Source: an archaeon (lineage in GTDB: Archaea > Hydrothermarchaeota > Hydrothermarchaeia > JALTZZ01). Taken from it: a stretch of DNA of 46,212 nucleotides. Shown piece by piece: positions 22,253-30,007 of this stretch. How positions within the stretch are numbered: position 1 is the first letter of the stretch; every line of letters begins with the position of its first letter. Location: contig JALTZZ010000092.1 of the NCBI GenBank assembly GCA_027051165.1, positions 1 to 46,212 on the forward strand. The letters run 5' to 3'. Made by a program: the position numbers and the translations under genes. Below the pieces are notes generated by a model. That model saw only the letters and a list, made by a program, of their open reading frames with translations. It was not told the DNA's origin and ran no database searches.

Positions 22253-22536
22253 ATGGAAATCATCGAAGCACTTGAAAGAGATGAGGAGCTCAGGAAAAGG
22301 CATCGTTTTAGAGATCGTTTTGGATCCCGAGATTAAACTTCTTCTGTTGAAAAAAGCCTTGAAACCCTTGCAACGAAAAGCGATCTGAGAAACGAAATAA
22401 AAAATACTGAGGAAAGACTTAAGAGCTATGTAGGTGCGAGATTCGATGCCTTGAACAAGAGAATCTCTTCAAGGTTGTTTCAGCAACGCTCATCGCTATA
22501 GTTGTTGGCTTGCTTGCTTCAAAGTTCTTTATTTAA
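22253..22536 (+). pseudogene. Decayed coiled-coil gene with C-terminal membrane helix
   Basis: One frame reads MEIIEALERDEELRKRHRF... to a TAA at 22334, continues open as SSVEKSLETLATKSDLRNEIKNTEERLKSYVGARFDALNKRI, and a frame change then gives LFKVVSATLIAIVVGLLASKFFI and a stop at 22534-22536. Together they look like a short coiled-coil protein with a tail anchor, of the kind common in thermophilic archaea, inactivated by a nonsense change and a frameshift. It is enclosed by inverted copies of the 13-nt motif. The neighbouring intact coiled-coil gene (22717-23250) may be a paralogue. Confidence 0.6.
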
Positions 22537-22542
22537 TGCGAG

Positions 22543-22555
22543 TTTGTTGAGAAAT
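22543..22555 (-). repeat. Dispersed 13-nt motif, inverted right copy
   Basis: TTTGTTGAGAAAT, the exact reverse complement of 22219-22231, begins 7 nt after the pseudogene stop. Including the preceding AG, 15 bases match the copy at 23383-23397. Confidence 0.5.
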
Positions 22556-22559
22556 TACG

Positions 22560-22595
22560 ATTATGGCATGATCGTGAACTACCATAATTTTTAAA
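22560..22595 (+). terminator. Possible hairpin terminator after the decayed gene
   Basis: ATTATGG (22560-22566) and CCATAAT (22582-22588) form a 7-bp stem with a 15-nt loop, followed by a short T run (TTTTT). The rest of 22596-22716 is AT-rich and shows no gene. Confidence 0.35.
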
Positions 22596-22716
22596 TAACT
22601 GTAAAATAATTTTTCACTCTTGTAACCCTTCTATTTCTCGCTTTTAAGCTTAAAATCATGTTATATTTGTTCAGCTACATATCAAAGCTATAAGAGCGAT
22701 TTAAATTTCAAATCCC

Positions 22717-23250
22717 TTAAGTAAATACCTTTTCTTCAAGCTTTCTCAACCTAACTAAGATATCTTTTATTACCTCCTGATCCTTTCTGAACCTTTCAAA
22801 TTCAGCTTTCAGATTGCTTATCTCTATAGTAAGCTCGTCTATCCTCTTGTTGGTCTCGTCTATTCTTGCGTTTGTTTCGTCAATCCTCTTGTTTGTTTTG
22901 TCTATCCTTGCGTTTAGGCTTGAGGAAAGCTCATCTATCCTTGCACTTAAGCTTGCTGAGAGTTCATCTATTCTCTTGTTAGTCTCATCAATTCTCGCGG
23001 TTAGCTCTTCTCTAACTTTGTCAATTCTATCCCTAAGCTCTCTTAAGTCTTTTTCTAAGGAGTCCATCCTTTTCTCCAAAGAGTCCATGCGTTTATTAGT
23101 AGTTTCAACCGCAGATCGCATGCCTTCAATAGCGATTCTAAATCCCTCTAATAAGCCGGAAACCTCTTTTTTAAACTCCCTAAATTCTTTTCTTAGATCT
23201 CCGAGAAGAGCCTCCTTGAGCCTATCAACGAGCTTGTCGTAATCTACCAT
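22717..23250 (-). CDS. Coiled-coil protein with RIDETNK heptad repeats
   Basis: A 177-aa protein that is one long predicted coiled coil. The N-terminus (DRLKEALLGDLRKEFREFKKEVSGLLEGF) is amphipathic; from about residue 70 near-perfect heptads recur: RMDSLEK twice, then RIDETNK, RIDELSA, RIDELSS, RIDKTNK, RIDETNA, RIDETNK, RIDELTI. The heptads are also repetitive in DNA, so length may vary by slippage. There is no membrane anchor, unlike the decayed neighbour. I cannot assign a function; such proteins often act as oligomerisation scaffolds. Confidence 0.7.
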   Translation of the reverse strand: MVDYDKLVDRLKEALLGDLRKEFREFKKEVSGLLEGFRIAIEGMRSAVETTNKRMDSLEKRMDSLEKDLRELRDRIDKVREELTARIDETNKRIDELSASLSARIDELSSSLNARIDKTNKRIDETNARIDETNKRIDELTIEISNLKAEFERFRKDQEVIKDILVRLRKLEEKVFT

Positions 23251-23382
23251 ATAGCTTTCAGCTCATCTTAACATTAAAAACAAAAATAAGGAAAAATCTG
23301 CTAAAGATTTTTCTGCATTTTGCTCATATAACTCTTCTATTTCTCGTCGAAAGGAAAATATCGCGGTTTTGATATAACAAAG

Positions 23383-23397
23383 ATTTCTCAACAAACT
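23383..23397 (+). repeat. Dispersed motif, third exact copy
   Basis: ATTTCTCAACAAACT matches the reverse complement of 22541-22555 over 15 bases. Another shared string, CTTCTATTTCTCG, occurs near 22629 and near 23335, so the intergenic segments around both coiled-coil genes are related. Confidence 0.5.
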
Positions 23398-23419
23398 CTA
23401 ACAAAGAAAAAAACTAAAA

Positions 23420-23824
23420 TTAGAGATGTTGATCAATCCTTGCCTTGAGATATTCCTTAGGAACTGCTCCTATAATTTTATCTGCTATTTTTCCATTTTT
23501 GAACACAATAAGAGTTGGAATACTCATTATTCCGAACTTCATTGCAGTTGTTGGATTCTCATCAACGTTCAGCTTTCCAAAAACAACCTTACCAGCATAC
23601 TCCTTTGCAAGCTCTTCTATAATCGGGGCAATCATTCTGCACGGCATGCACCACTCAGCCCAGAAATCCACAACCAAAAGCGGATACTTTGCCAGAGCCT
23701 CATCAAAGTTTGCATCTGTTAGATGTATCGGTTTATCCACCATTTTTCCACCTTCTTCTTTCTTTTTCATTTTTCTAAGAAGTTCTTCCATTTTCTTCCT
23801 TTTTATTCTTTCTACTTCATCCAA
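23420..23824 (-). CDS. trxA: Thioredoxin with charged N-terminal helix
   Basis: A 134-aa cytoplasmic thioredoxin. The core starts near residue 30 (DKPIHLTDANFDEAL), has the active site WAEWCMPCRMIAP (CxxC), the cis-Pro in SIPTLIVFKNGK, and the closing helix. A K/E-rich N-terminal helix (ERIKRKKMEELLRKMKKKEEGG) of about 27 residues is extra; similar extensions occur in archaeal thioredoxins. The alternative start at the internal Met28 would give a normal-length protein. It lies 6 nt downstream of a membrane-anchored thioredoxin-like gene, forming an operon. Confidence 0.93.
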   Translation of the reverse strand: MDEVERIKRKKMEELLRKMKKKEEGGKMVDKPIHLTDANFDEALAKYPLLVVDFWAEWCMPCRMIAPIIEELAKEYAGKVVFGKLNVDENPTTAMKFGIMSIPTLIVFKNGKIADKIIGAVPKEYLKARIDQHL

Positions 23825-23830
23825 ACAGCA

Positions 23831-24250
23831 TCACCTTAAAACAGCCTTAATTTCATTTTCAAGGACATCTTTTGTTCTATAACCGATAATAACGTTTTTT
23901 CTATTTCCATTTTTATCAAAAATGACAACGGTAGGAACCGTGCACATAGGATTGTGCATGCAGAGTAATTTTGCATTTTCTTCGTTTGCGTTTGCATTTA
24001 TCTTTATAAATACAACCTTATCCCCATACTCCCTCTCAAGCTCCTCTATAATTGGGGCAAGCTTTTTGCACTGTGGGCATGTATCCGTATACATTTCAAG
24101 CAGAACAGGTTTTCCAGATTTAAGTGCTTTTTGCAGATCTTCCACGGTATTAGGCGATTGTGCTTTCTTTTCCGAGCATCCAAGGAGAGCTGTTGCAAAT
24201 AAAACCACAACCGAAAGTATAACAACTTTTTCAGCGGTGTGCATCGCCAT
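23831..24250 (-). CDS. Exported, lipobox-containing thioredoxin-like protein
   Basis: A 139-aa thioredoxin-fold protein. Residues 1-25 are a signal/anchor (EKVVILSVVVLFATALLGCSEKK) with a lipobox-like LLGC, so it is probably tethered to the outer face of the membrane. The active site is DTCPQCKKLAP and the cis-Pro is in CTVPTVVIFD. Two further cysteines (LLCMHNPMC) precede the cis-Pro loop. The start may be Met1 or Met3. It is paired with a cytoplasmic thioredoxin and diverges from a winged-helix regulator, which may control both. Confidence 0.88.
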   Translation of the reverse strand: MAMHTAEKVVILSVVVLFATALLGCSEKKAQSPNTVEDLQKALKSGKPVLLEMYTDTCPQCKKLAPIIEELEREYGDKVVFIKINANANEENAKLLCMHNPMCTVPTVVIFDKNGNRKNVIIGYRTKDVLENEIKAVLR

Positions 24251-24298
24251 AGTAACATTTATTAACCATGTTCAACATATTTGAATTTGTTGATAGGT

Positions 24299-24658
24299 AT
24301 GAACGTTAGAGCGCTTGAGCTTAGGAACATCCTATGTAACATAGAGCCAGATATGAATTTCATAGTTCAGTGCCTCTTGGGGCTGAGGGATCTTGAATAC
24401 AACATATACTTAAGCTTGTTGGAGAAGCCGGGAACGCCAGAGGAGCTTAGCGAAAGACTTAAAAAGAGCAGAAGCTTGATACAGAGAGCACTGCAGAACC
24501 TAATGGCTGTTGGCATAGTTTACAGAAAGCCTCTTGTTAGGTATAAGGGTAGGGCTTACGAATACTATGCTGTTCCTAAAAAAGAGGTTAAAAGAAAGCT
24601 GAGGAGTTTATTTAAAAAATGGGCAAAAAGAATCGAGGAAGCCATAGATGAGTGGTAG
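24299..24658 (+). CDS. Winged-helix transcriptional regulator (TrmB/MarR-like)
   Basis: A 119-aa DNA-binding protein (125 from the TTG at 24281). The core is GLRDLEYNIYLSLLEKPGTPEELSERLKKSRSLIQRALQNLMAVGIVYRKPL, a typical winged helix as in TrmB/GbsR/MarR families, followed by a wing (YKGRAYEYYAVPKKEVKRKL) and a basic C-terminal helix. N-terminal cysteines (ILCNIEP, VQCLLG) could make it redox-sensitive. It is divergent from the thioredoxin pair with only about 48 bp between, so thiol-stress control of those genes is a reasonable inference. Confidence 0.82.
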   Translation: MNVRALELRNILCNIEPDMNFIVQCLLGLRDLEYNIYLSLLEKPGTPEELSERLKKSRSLIQRALQNLMAVGIVYRKPLVRYKGRAYEYYAVPKKEVKRKLRSLFKKWAKRIEEAIDEW

Positions 24659-25441
24659 CTATTCAAGAAGCTCTTCTACGGCTTCCTCTAAACGGCTAAC
24701 CTCAACAACTTCAATTCCAGAGATGTTTACCCACTGCCCCTTTGGGACTATAAATCTTTTTATCCCATATTCTTTTGCAACTTCAGCCTTTTCTCTAACT
24801 TTTTTTACTTTCAGTATTGTGCCGTTGCTCGAAATCCCACCGGTGATTATTGTTTTCTCCTTTATTTTTCTGTTTTCGATAAGAGATATAATTCCAAGCG
24901 AAATTGAAGCTCCCATGCTTCCGCCCTCTATGTTTATAGGGTTCATGAACGGATTCTCTACCCAAACGACGACATCTAAATCCTCAAAGCTCCTCTTCTC
25001 CTTTTTTTCTAAGAATTTTTTGCTTGCAATTACAGCACGTTTAACCGTTTCTTGGAAGCTTTCATCGTAGGAAACACCGTTAATTCTTATATAAATGCTT
25101 CCGTCCCCCTCCTTTACTCCTATCCTTATGGGGAGAACAACACCGCCGTTCTTCGTTAACCCAACAAAATTTACCGTAGTATATCTATATTCTTCTTTCC
25201 TTATGGAGTATAGCTCTTTTTCGATGTTTTCAAGAGCAGTGCTTATATTGGCTAAAATTAATTTTTCCTCAGAAATTTTACCTTCAATACGGTTTAAATC
25301 TTCTTTTAAATTTTCTATGTCATTCTTTATACTTTTTAATTCTTTTTTTATACCGTTTTCTAAGTTTTTTATTTCATAGAGCAAATAACCTACTAAAATG
25401 AGCAGCAGAAGAAAAACCGCACCTAAAACTGCACGTTGCAT
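24659..25441 (-). CDS. Membrane-anchored Lon-like (S16) serine protease without ATPase, COG1750 type
   Basis: A 260-aa protein. An N-terminal membrane helix (AVLGAVFLLLLILVGYLLY) is followed by a coiled coil (about 25-85) and a Lon-like protease domain. The nucleophile is probably Ser in EGGSMGASISLGI and the general-base Lys in KVKKVREKAEVAKEYG, the Ser-Lys dyad of S16. No AAA domain is present, so it probably cleaves unfolded or exported substrates without ATP, or needs a partner. The stop abuts the winged-helix gene end. Its start overlaps the upstream ORF of the divergent gene. Confidence 0.85.
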   Translation of the reverse strand: MQRAVLGAVFLLLLILVGYLLYEIKNLENGIKKELKSIKNDIENLKEDLNRIEGKISEEKLILANISTALENIEKELYSIRKEEYRYTTVNFVGLTKNGGVVLPIRIGVKEGDGSIYIRINGVSYDESFQETVKRAVIASKKFLEKKEKRSFEDLDVVVWVENPFMNPINIEGGSMGASISLGIISLIENRKIKEKTIITGGISSNGTILKVKKVREKAEVAKEYGIKRFIVPKGQWVNISGIEVVEVSRLEEAVEELLE

Positions 25442-25478
25442 AGAATTATTTTATTGGTTAATTTTTATATTTTTTATC

Positions 25479-26237
25479 GTGAGCATAGCACTATTGTCAA
25501 GGGAGCCAAGATTCTATTACAGAGTTATAAAGGAGCTTAAGGAGAGGGATGTTGATTTTATAGTAGTTGATGATATCGAAAAAATTCCAGAGGACGTGAG
25601 TGTTATTTTAACATCAAAAAAAGAAGAAAATAAGCTTAAAAAAATAAAAAAAGATAAAAAAATTGTTACAAATGTTGAGGATGCAATAAGAATAGCTAAT
25701 GGATTTAAATCAAAATTTAAGGAGCTTTTTATTGGAATAGACCCGGGATTAAAGCCCGGAATTGCTTTTATTGGTGACGGCATTGTTGTTAGAGTAGCAA
25801 GAGCATATTCTCCGGAGGAAATCAAGAAGGAGATAGAAAGCTTCCTCAAAAATTACAAAGCGGATAAAATCGTATTTAAGGTTGGGGATGGAGGGGGAAT
25901 ATATAGGGATAGGATACTTAAAACGCTTCAGGAGAATTTCAGGCACGATATAGAGATTATTTGCGAGAGATCAACAACTCCAAGCATTTCTAAGGAGTTT
26001 AACAGGGCTACAAAGGATATTATAGCTGCTATAAATATAGCTCTGAAGGTTGGGAAGATAATAAAGGAAAAAATAGAGCCCATGCCAAATGATGGAGAAA
26101 TTAGAAAAATACAGATTAGAAGTAGAGAGATTAGCGGTAAGATAACAATATCAAGAGATCTTGCGAGAAAAGTTGCTCTTGGAGAGCTGAGCATTGAAGA
26201 AGCTATAGAAATGCACAAAAAGAGGAAAAATATTTAA
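25479..26237 (+). CDS. RNase H/RuvC-fold archaeal protein of unknown role
   Basis: I place the start at GTG 25479 (about 252 aa), because SIALLSREPRFYYRVIKELKERDVDFIVV looks like a true N-terminus, while the ORF-track extension from 25398 reads antisense through the protease gene. The N-terminal 80 residues form a small alpha/beta domain. A RuvC/RNase H-like part follows: FIGIDPGLKPGIAFIGDG with the first acidic residue, then KIVFKVGDGGGIYRDRIL and ATKDIIAAINIAL. The C-terminus has an RDLARKVALGELSIEEAIE helix. Holliday-junction or other nuclease activity is possible but not shown. Confidence 0.75.
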   Translation: MSIALLSREPRFYYRVIKELKERDVDFIVVDDIEKIPEDVSVILTSKKEENKLKKIKKDKKIVTNVEDAIRIANGFKSKFKELFIGIDPGLKPGIAFIGDGIVVRVARAYSPEEIKKEIESFLKNYKADKIVFKVGDGGGIYRDRILKTLQENFRHDIEIICERSTTPSISKEFNRATKDIIAAINIALKVGKIIKEKIEPMPNDGEIRKIQIRSREISGKITISRDLARKVALGELSIEEAIEMHKKRKNI

Positions 26238-26932
26238 TCTATTAAAAATACATCTCCAGCATTTATTTTTACTATTTCACCATCCACAATTAATACGAGG
26301 TTAAAATTTTCATCTATGTTTACTGCGGTTCCAATTATTTCCTCTTTTATCAATTGAACCTTAATTTTTTTCCCAAGTATAATTTGATTTTCTCTGAATT
26401 CCCCAATCTTTCTTTTTCTGCTCATATTCATAACCCTCTCGTATTCCTCAAGTATTTCAAGAAGCAACGCAAAGGTATCGTGCTCCTTTCCGGTTTCTTC
26501 TTTAAGAGACGTTGCATTTAAAAACTCCGGCAAAGAATTGTTGACGTTTATCCCTATTCCAACAACCGCATCTTCATTCCTTACTTCTGCAATTATCCCG
26601 CATATCTTTTTTCCATTCACGAATATATCATTGGGATATTTTATTCCGACATTTCTTAGAAATCTCTTTAAAATTCTGAGAACAGCTAAACAGGCTTCGA
26701 TGCTGTTTATACCGTTGCTTTTTAAAACAACACTGAACCACAGTCCTCCTCTCGGAGAATACCATTTTCTGTTGAACCTTCCCCTCCCATGTGTCTGCGT
26801 GCGTGCAACTACTACATCTCCTCTTTCTCCCTTCTCAAGGGCATAGTCTTGAGTAGAGCTGAGTGTATCGAAAATTATTACTCTATTGAAAAATCCATAT
26901 TTGGATGAGAGTTCATAAATTTCTCTGCTCAC
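26234..26932 (-). CDS. birA: Biotin-[acetyl-CoA carboxylase] ligase
   Basis: A 232-aa biotin protein ligase without the DNA-binding domain of bacterial BirA. Key features: STQDYALEKG, the biotinoyl-AMP loop TQTHGRGRFNRKW, PRGGLWFSVVL, KYPNDIFVNGKKICGIIAEV and VGIGINVN. A small C-terminal SH3-like domain follows (IIGTAVNIDENFNLVLIVDG). It would biotinylate a carboxylase carrier; no such target lies in the window. Its stop overlaps the convergent RNase H-fold gene by 4 nt. Confidence 0.93.
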   Translation of the reverse strand: MSREIYELSSKYGFFNRVIIFDTLSSTQDYALEKGERGDVVVARTQTHGRGRFNRKWYSPRGGLWFSVVLKSNGINSIEACLAVLRILKRFLRNVGIKYPNDIFVNGKKICGIIAEVRNEDAVVGIGINVNNSLPEFLNATSLKEETGKEHDTFALLLEILEEYERVMNMSRKRKIGEFRENQIILGKKIKVQLIKEEIIGTAVNIDENFNLVLIVDGEIVKINAGDVFLID

Positions 26933-27026
26933 AGAGAATTTTTCGTTACTTCACATCAGCAAGCGGAGTTATGAGAGAATAAAGTATTAATATAACGACG
27001 ACCAGATTATTAAATAGGTGGTTTAT

Positions 27027-27653
27027 ATGGGTAGCAAGAAGTTTGGCGATGTTGAAATTACTTGGCTTGGGCATGCAACATTCAAAATAAAAAAAGATAT
27101 AGTTATCTACATAGATCCTTACGTTGTTCCAGAGGAAGCCGAAAAAGCGGACATAATTTTATCAACACATGGGCACTTTGATCACTGTGATAAAGAGGCT
27201 ATAGAAAAAATTTCAAAAGAGGAAACCGTTGTTGTAGCTCCAGAAGACTGTGTTAAGAAGTTTAAAAACGGCAGATCAGTAAACGCTGGAGATGTGTTGG
27301 AGATAAAAGGTGTAAAAATTGAGGTTGTTCATGCATACAATACGAACAAGCCCTTCCATCCAAAAGGCTCCGGTTTCGGCTACATAGTAGAGGTTGGTGG
27401 GCTCAGGATATACCATGCAGGGGATACGGATTTTATACCAGAGATGAGAGATGTAAAAGCTGATATAGCACTTTTACCAGTGGGAGGAACATATACAATG
27501 GACATGAAAGAAGCCTTAGAAGCTGTTCTTGCGATAAAGCCCAAGTATGTTGTTCCAATGCACTATGGCTACTTAAAAGAAACAAAGGCAGATCCAGAGA
27601 AGTTCAAGAAGATGGTGGAGGAAAAGAGCGACGTTGAGGTTGTAATTCTATAG
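27027..27653 (+). CDS. UPF0173 metal-dependent hydrolase (beta-lactamase fold)
   Basis: A 208-aa metallo-beta-lactamase-fold hydrolase: TWLGHATFKI, the metal motif STHGHFDHCD, then YHAGDTDFIPEM and VPMHYGYL. This matches the UPF0173/UlaG-like group. The substrate is unknown. I prefer ATG 27027, since GGTGG at 27016-27021 is ideally spaced, rather than GTG 27018. It stands between birA and the convergent ferredoxin, which it overlaps by 6 nt. Confidence 0.9.
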   Translation: MGSKKFGDVEITWLGHATFKIKKDIVIYIDPYVVPEEAEKADIILSTHGHFDHCDKEAIEKISKEETVVVAPEDCVKKFKNGRSVNAGDVLEIKGVKIEVVHAYNTNKPFHPKGSGFGYIVEVGGLRIYHAGDTDFIPEMRDVKADIALLPVGGTYTMDMKEALEAVLAIKPKYVVPMHYGYLKETKADPEKFKKMVEEKSDVEVVIL

Positions 27654-27827
27654 CTTCTTTTCTTCTTTCTTTATAGCACCGTTTACACAGTAATCTATGC
27701 ATGCTAAGCAGTTTGAGCACTTCTCTTTATCAATTCTTGCCGTGCCAAAAACCTCTATTGCCCCTCTCTTGCAGAAGGGAACGCAGAGAGCACAGCCTAT
27801 GCACAGGTTCTCATCTACGAAGACCAT
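27648..27827 (-). CDS. 59-aa 2x[4Fe-4S] ferredoxin
   Basis: This gene falls below the ORF track limit. The minus strand encodes MVFVDENLCIGCALCVPFCKRGAIEVFG... with CIGCALCVPFCKRGA and CSNCLACIDYCVNGA. The usual Pro after the fourth Cys is replaced (Lys and Val) in both motifs. It overlaps the 3' end of the radical SAM gene by 13 nt and has GAGGAATGTGGT upstream, so it is probably an electron donor for that enzyme. It also overlaps the convergent hydrolase end by 6 nt. Confidence 0.88.
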   Translation of the reverse strand: MVFVDENLCIGCALCVPFCKRGAIEVFGTARIDKEKCSNCLACIDYCVNGAIKKEEKKL

Positions 27828-28948
27828 ACCACATTCCTCCTCGAGACAGTTTCTAATACAACTTTTAAAATTTTTTTATTAATCTTTTTGCTTTTTTCCG
27901 CGAATACAAAAATCTCTCTATTGATTTCAATATTTTTAACTTTTAATCCAAATCTTTCAAAAATCTCCTCAATTCCAACGATTTCTGGAAGCTTTTTTAT
28001 GCAAGCATTTTCGCAACCAACGCAGCCGCCTTTTACAAACTCCCTTGCGGCATTCGGTATTCTGCTGAAGTATGAGGTTGCACAACTCGCTCTTATAAAA
28101 TATCTTATTCCCAAGCTTTCTGCAAGATTGCATGCTTTTTTTATTATATCATTTATCTTTAGATTTATCTGCATTTTTCCCTTTGGATGTTTCTCTAATC
28201 TCGATAAAATTTCCTTTATATCATAGTTAGCTCTTTTTAACCTTTCTATATTCTTCTCGGTGGCTCTGAAAATTCCAAAAACAACGGGAACTTTTTCCTC
28301 AAGTGCAACTTCCAAGATACTAATTAAATTTTCTTCTTTATCGTTTATTCCCGGTATTATTGGTCTTAAAAATACTGATACATTAATTCCATTCTTTCTT
28401 AGGTTGTGAATGCTCTCTACTCTTTCTTCGAAGCTCTTTGCATTAGGCTCAAGCTTTCTATCCCTTGAAACCATTGTGATGAGAACGTTTATGTTGAATC
28501 TTCTCAACTTCTTTGCAAAGCTACTATCTATATACTCTTTTGTTGATATTTGGATTGGATTCCCAAGTTTATTTAAATTTTCCAGATATTCTAAAGCCTT
28601 TTCCTTAAATATAAACGGTTCAGAAACGCTGCCAACAGCTATATATGTGCCGTAGAGCGTTGGAACGAAGTATGGGTTTGAAAGTAGCGCATACGATATC
28701 TGCTCTCCACACAGTCTATATGGTTTTGGCTTAAATCCAAAGCCCATATCTTGGATGTAGCAGTATAAACAGGCTCTATCGCAGCCATGTGCAACGTGAA
28801 CGGTAATTCCGCATCCTATCGGCTTTCTTCTTGCATGGGAATCCTTTTTAGCTTCTTTTATCTCTTTTTTACTTAAAATATCTTCAAAATAATTTTTAAG
28901 CTCTTCCTTTTTTTCAAAAATTTGAGTTAAATTAATATGCATATTCAT
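27815..28948 (-). CDS. Radical SAM protein with extra C-terminal cysteines
   Basis: A 377-aa radical SAM enzyme. The SAM cluster motif is CDRACLYCY (CxxxCxxC) near residue 55, followed by beta-strand motifs YIAVGSVSEPF and PIQISTKEY. A second Cys-rich zone near the C-terminus (FIRASCATSYFSRIP ... GGCVGCENACIK) could hold an auxiliary Fe-S cluster. The reaction is not identifiable; the overall pattern recalls the SplB/COG1533-type archaeal proteins. It is in an operon with a ferredoxin and diverges from purM with a gap of under 30 bp. Confidence 0.85.
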   Translation of the reverse strand: MNMHINLTQIFEKKEELKNYFEDILSKKEIKEAKKDSHARRKPIGCGITVHVAHGCDRACLYCYIQDMGFGFKPKPYRLCGEQISYALLSNPYFVPTLYGTYIAVGSVSEPFIFKEKALEYLENLNKLGNPIQISTKEYIDSSFAKKLRRFNINVLITMVSRDRKLEPNAKSFEERVESIHNLRKNGINVSVFLRPIIPGINDKEENLISILEVALEEKVPVVFGIFRATEKNIERLKRANYDIKEILSRLEKHPKGKMQINLKINDIIKKACNLAESLGIRYFIRASCATSYFSRIPNAAREFVKGGCVGCENACIKKLPEIVGIEEIFERFGLKVKNIEINREIFVFAEKSKKINKKILKVVLETVSRRNVVWSS

Positions 28949-28976
28949 ATAAACGGATTTTAACGAGGTGGTTTAC

Positions 28977-29999
28977 GTGGGTGCTGGGGAAGAAATGACC
29001 TATGCAAAAGCTGGAGTAGACATAGATAAAGAATCTCTCGCTGTAAGGAAAATTGTAAGTGTATTAGAGGGTTTTAAGAGAAAAGGGTTCGGTGAGCCAC
29101 TTTATGGATTTGGACACTTCTCCGGGCTAATTGACCTCGGAAGCTTTGCACTTGCTTTAACATGCGATGGCGTTGGCAGCAAGATACTTGTTGCTAAGAT
29201 TGCAAATAAGTTCGACACCATTGGGATAGACCTCGTAGCAATGAATGTAAACGATCTAATAGCCATAGGGGCTGAGCCTCTTGCAATGCTCGATTATATA
29301 TCTTTTGAGAGGGTTGACGAAAAAGTTGCAGAAGAGATAGCAAAAGGGCTTCTTGAAGGTGCTAAAAAAGCAAATATAAGCTTTGTTGGTGGAGAGATAG
29401 CAACGCTTCCGGAGATAACGAGGGATATTGATCTCGTGGGCTTTGCAGTAGGCTATGTAGAGAAGGACAAAATAGTATCTGGAAAGAATATTGAGAAGGG
29501 AGATGTTGTAGTAGGTTTGGAGAGCAGCGGATTGCACAGCAACGGCTACACTCTTGCAAGAAAGGTTCTGCTTGAAAATCTTCCAAAAGAATATAAAATC
29601 GGAGAAAAGACACTTATAGAAGAACTCCTAACGCCTACGAAGATATACGTTAAAGAAGTTCTTGAAGTTCTCAACAGCATCGAGGTTAAGGGCTTAGCCC
29701 ACATAACTGGCGGAGGGATTTCAAACCTTACAAGGCTAAGCAAAAAATACGGGTTTTTGATAGAAAACATGCCAGAACCAAAAGAAATATTTAAGCTTAT
29801 ACAGAAGCTCGGTAATGTAAGCGAGAAAGAAATGTATAGAACGTTTAATATGGGAATAGGATTCTGCATTGTCGTAGAAAAGAAGTTTGCGGACGATGTT
29901 ATATCTATATGTGAAAGGCACGGAACAAGGGCTATGGTTATAGGAAGAGTCGTAGAGGGCAGAGGGGTAAGGCTTAAAGATTATATCTTCACTTACTGA
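28977..29999 (+). CDS. purM: Phosphoribosylformylglycinamidine cyclo-ligase (AIR synthetase)
   Basis: A 340-aa purine-biosynthesis enzyme that closes FGAM to AIR using ATP. Conserved features: TYAKAGVDIDKES, FGHFSGLIDLG, LTCDGVGSKILVA, GIDLVAMNVNDLIAIGAEP, FVGGEIATLPEI, GLESSGLHSNGYTLAR and HITGGGISNL. GAGGTGG sits 5 nt before GTG 28977, which I choose over GTG 28968; ATG 28995 is also possible. Nre follows 8 nt downstream, so they form a unit. Confidence 0.95.
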   Translation: MGAGEEMTYAKAGVDIDKESLAVRKIVSVLEGFKRKGFGEPLYGFGHFSGLIDLGSFALALTCDGVGSKILVAKIANKFDTIGIDLVAMNVNDLIAIGAEPLAMLDYISFERVDEKVAEEIAKGLLEGAKKANISFVGGEIATLPEITRDIDLVGFAVGYVEKDKIVSGKNIEKGDVVVGLESSGLHSNGYTLARKVLLENLPKEYKIGEKTLIEELLTPTKIYVKEVLEVLNSIEVKGLAHITGGGISNLTRLSKKYGFLIENMPEPKEIFKLIQKLGNVSEKEMYRTFNMGIGFCIVVEKKFADDVISICERHGTRAMVIGRVVEGRGVRLKDYIFTY

Positions 30000-30007
30000 G
30001 GTTAAGC

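Noticed and set aside
22814-23242. 142-aa plus-strand ORF rich in Ser/Leu/Ile opposite the coiled-coil gene
   Set aside because: It is the mirror of the RIDETNK heptad repeat; repetitive DNA leaves the opposite strand open.
25398-25478. N-terminal extension of the RNase H-fold protein with an apparent membrane helix
   Set aside because: It overlaps the start of the divergent protease, and the natural N-terminus (SIALLSREPRFYY) follows GTG 25479.
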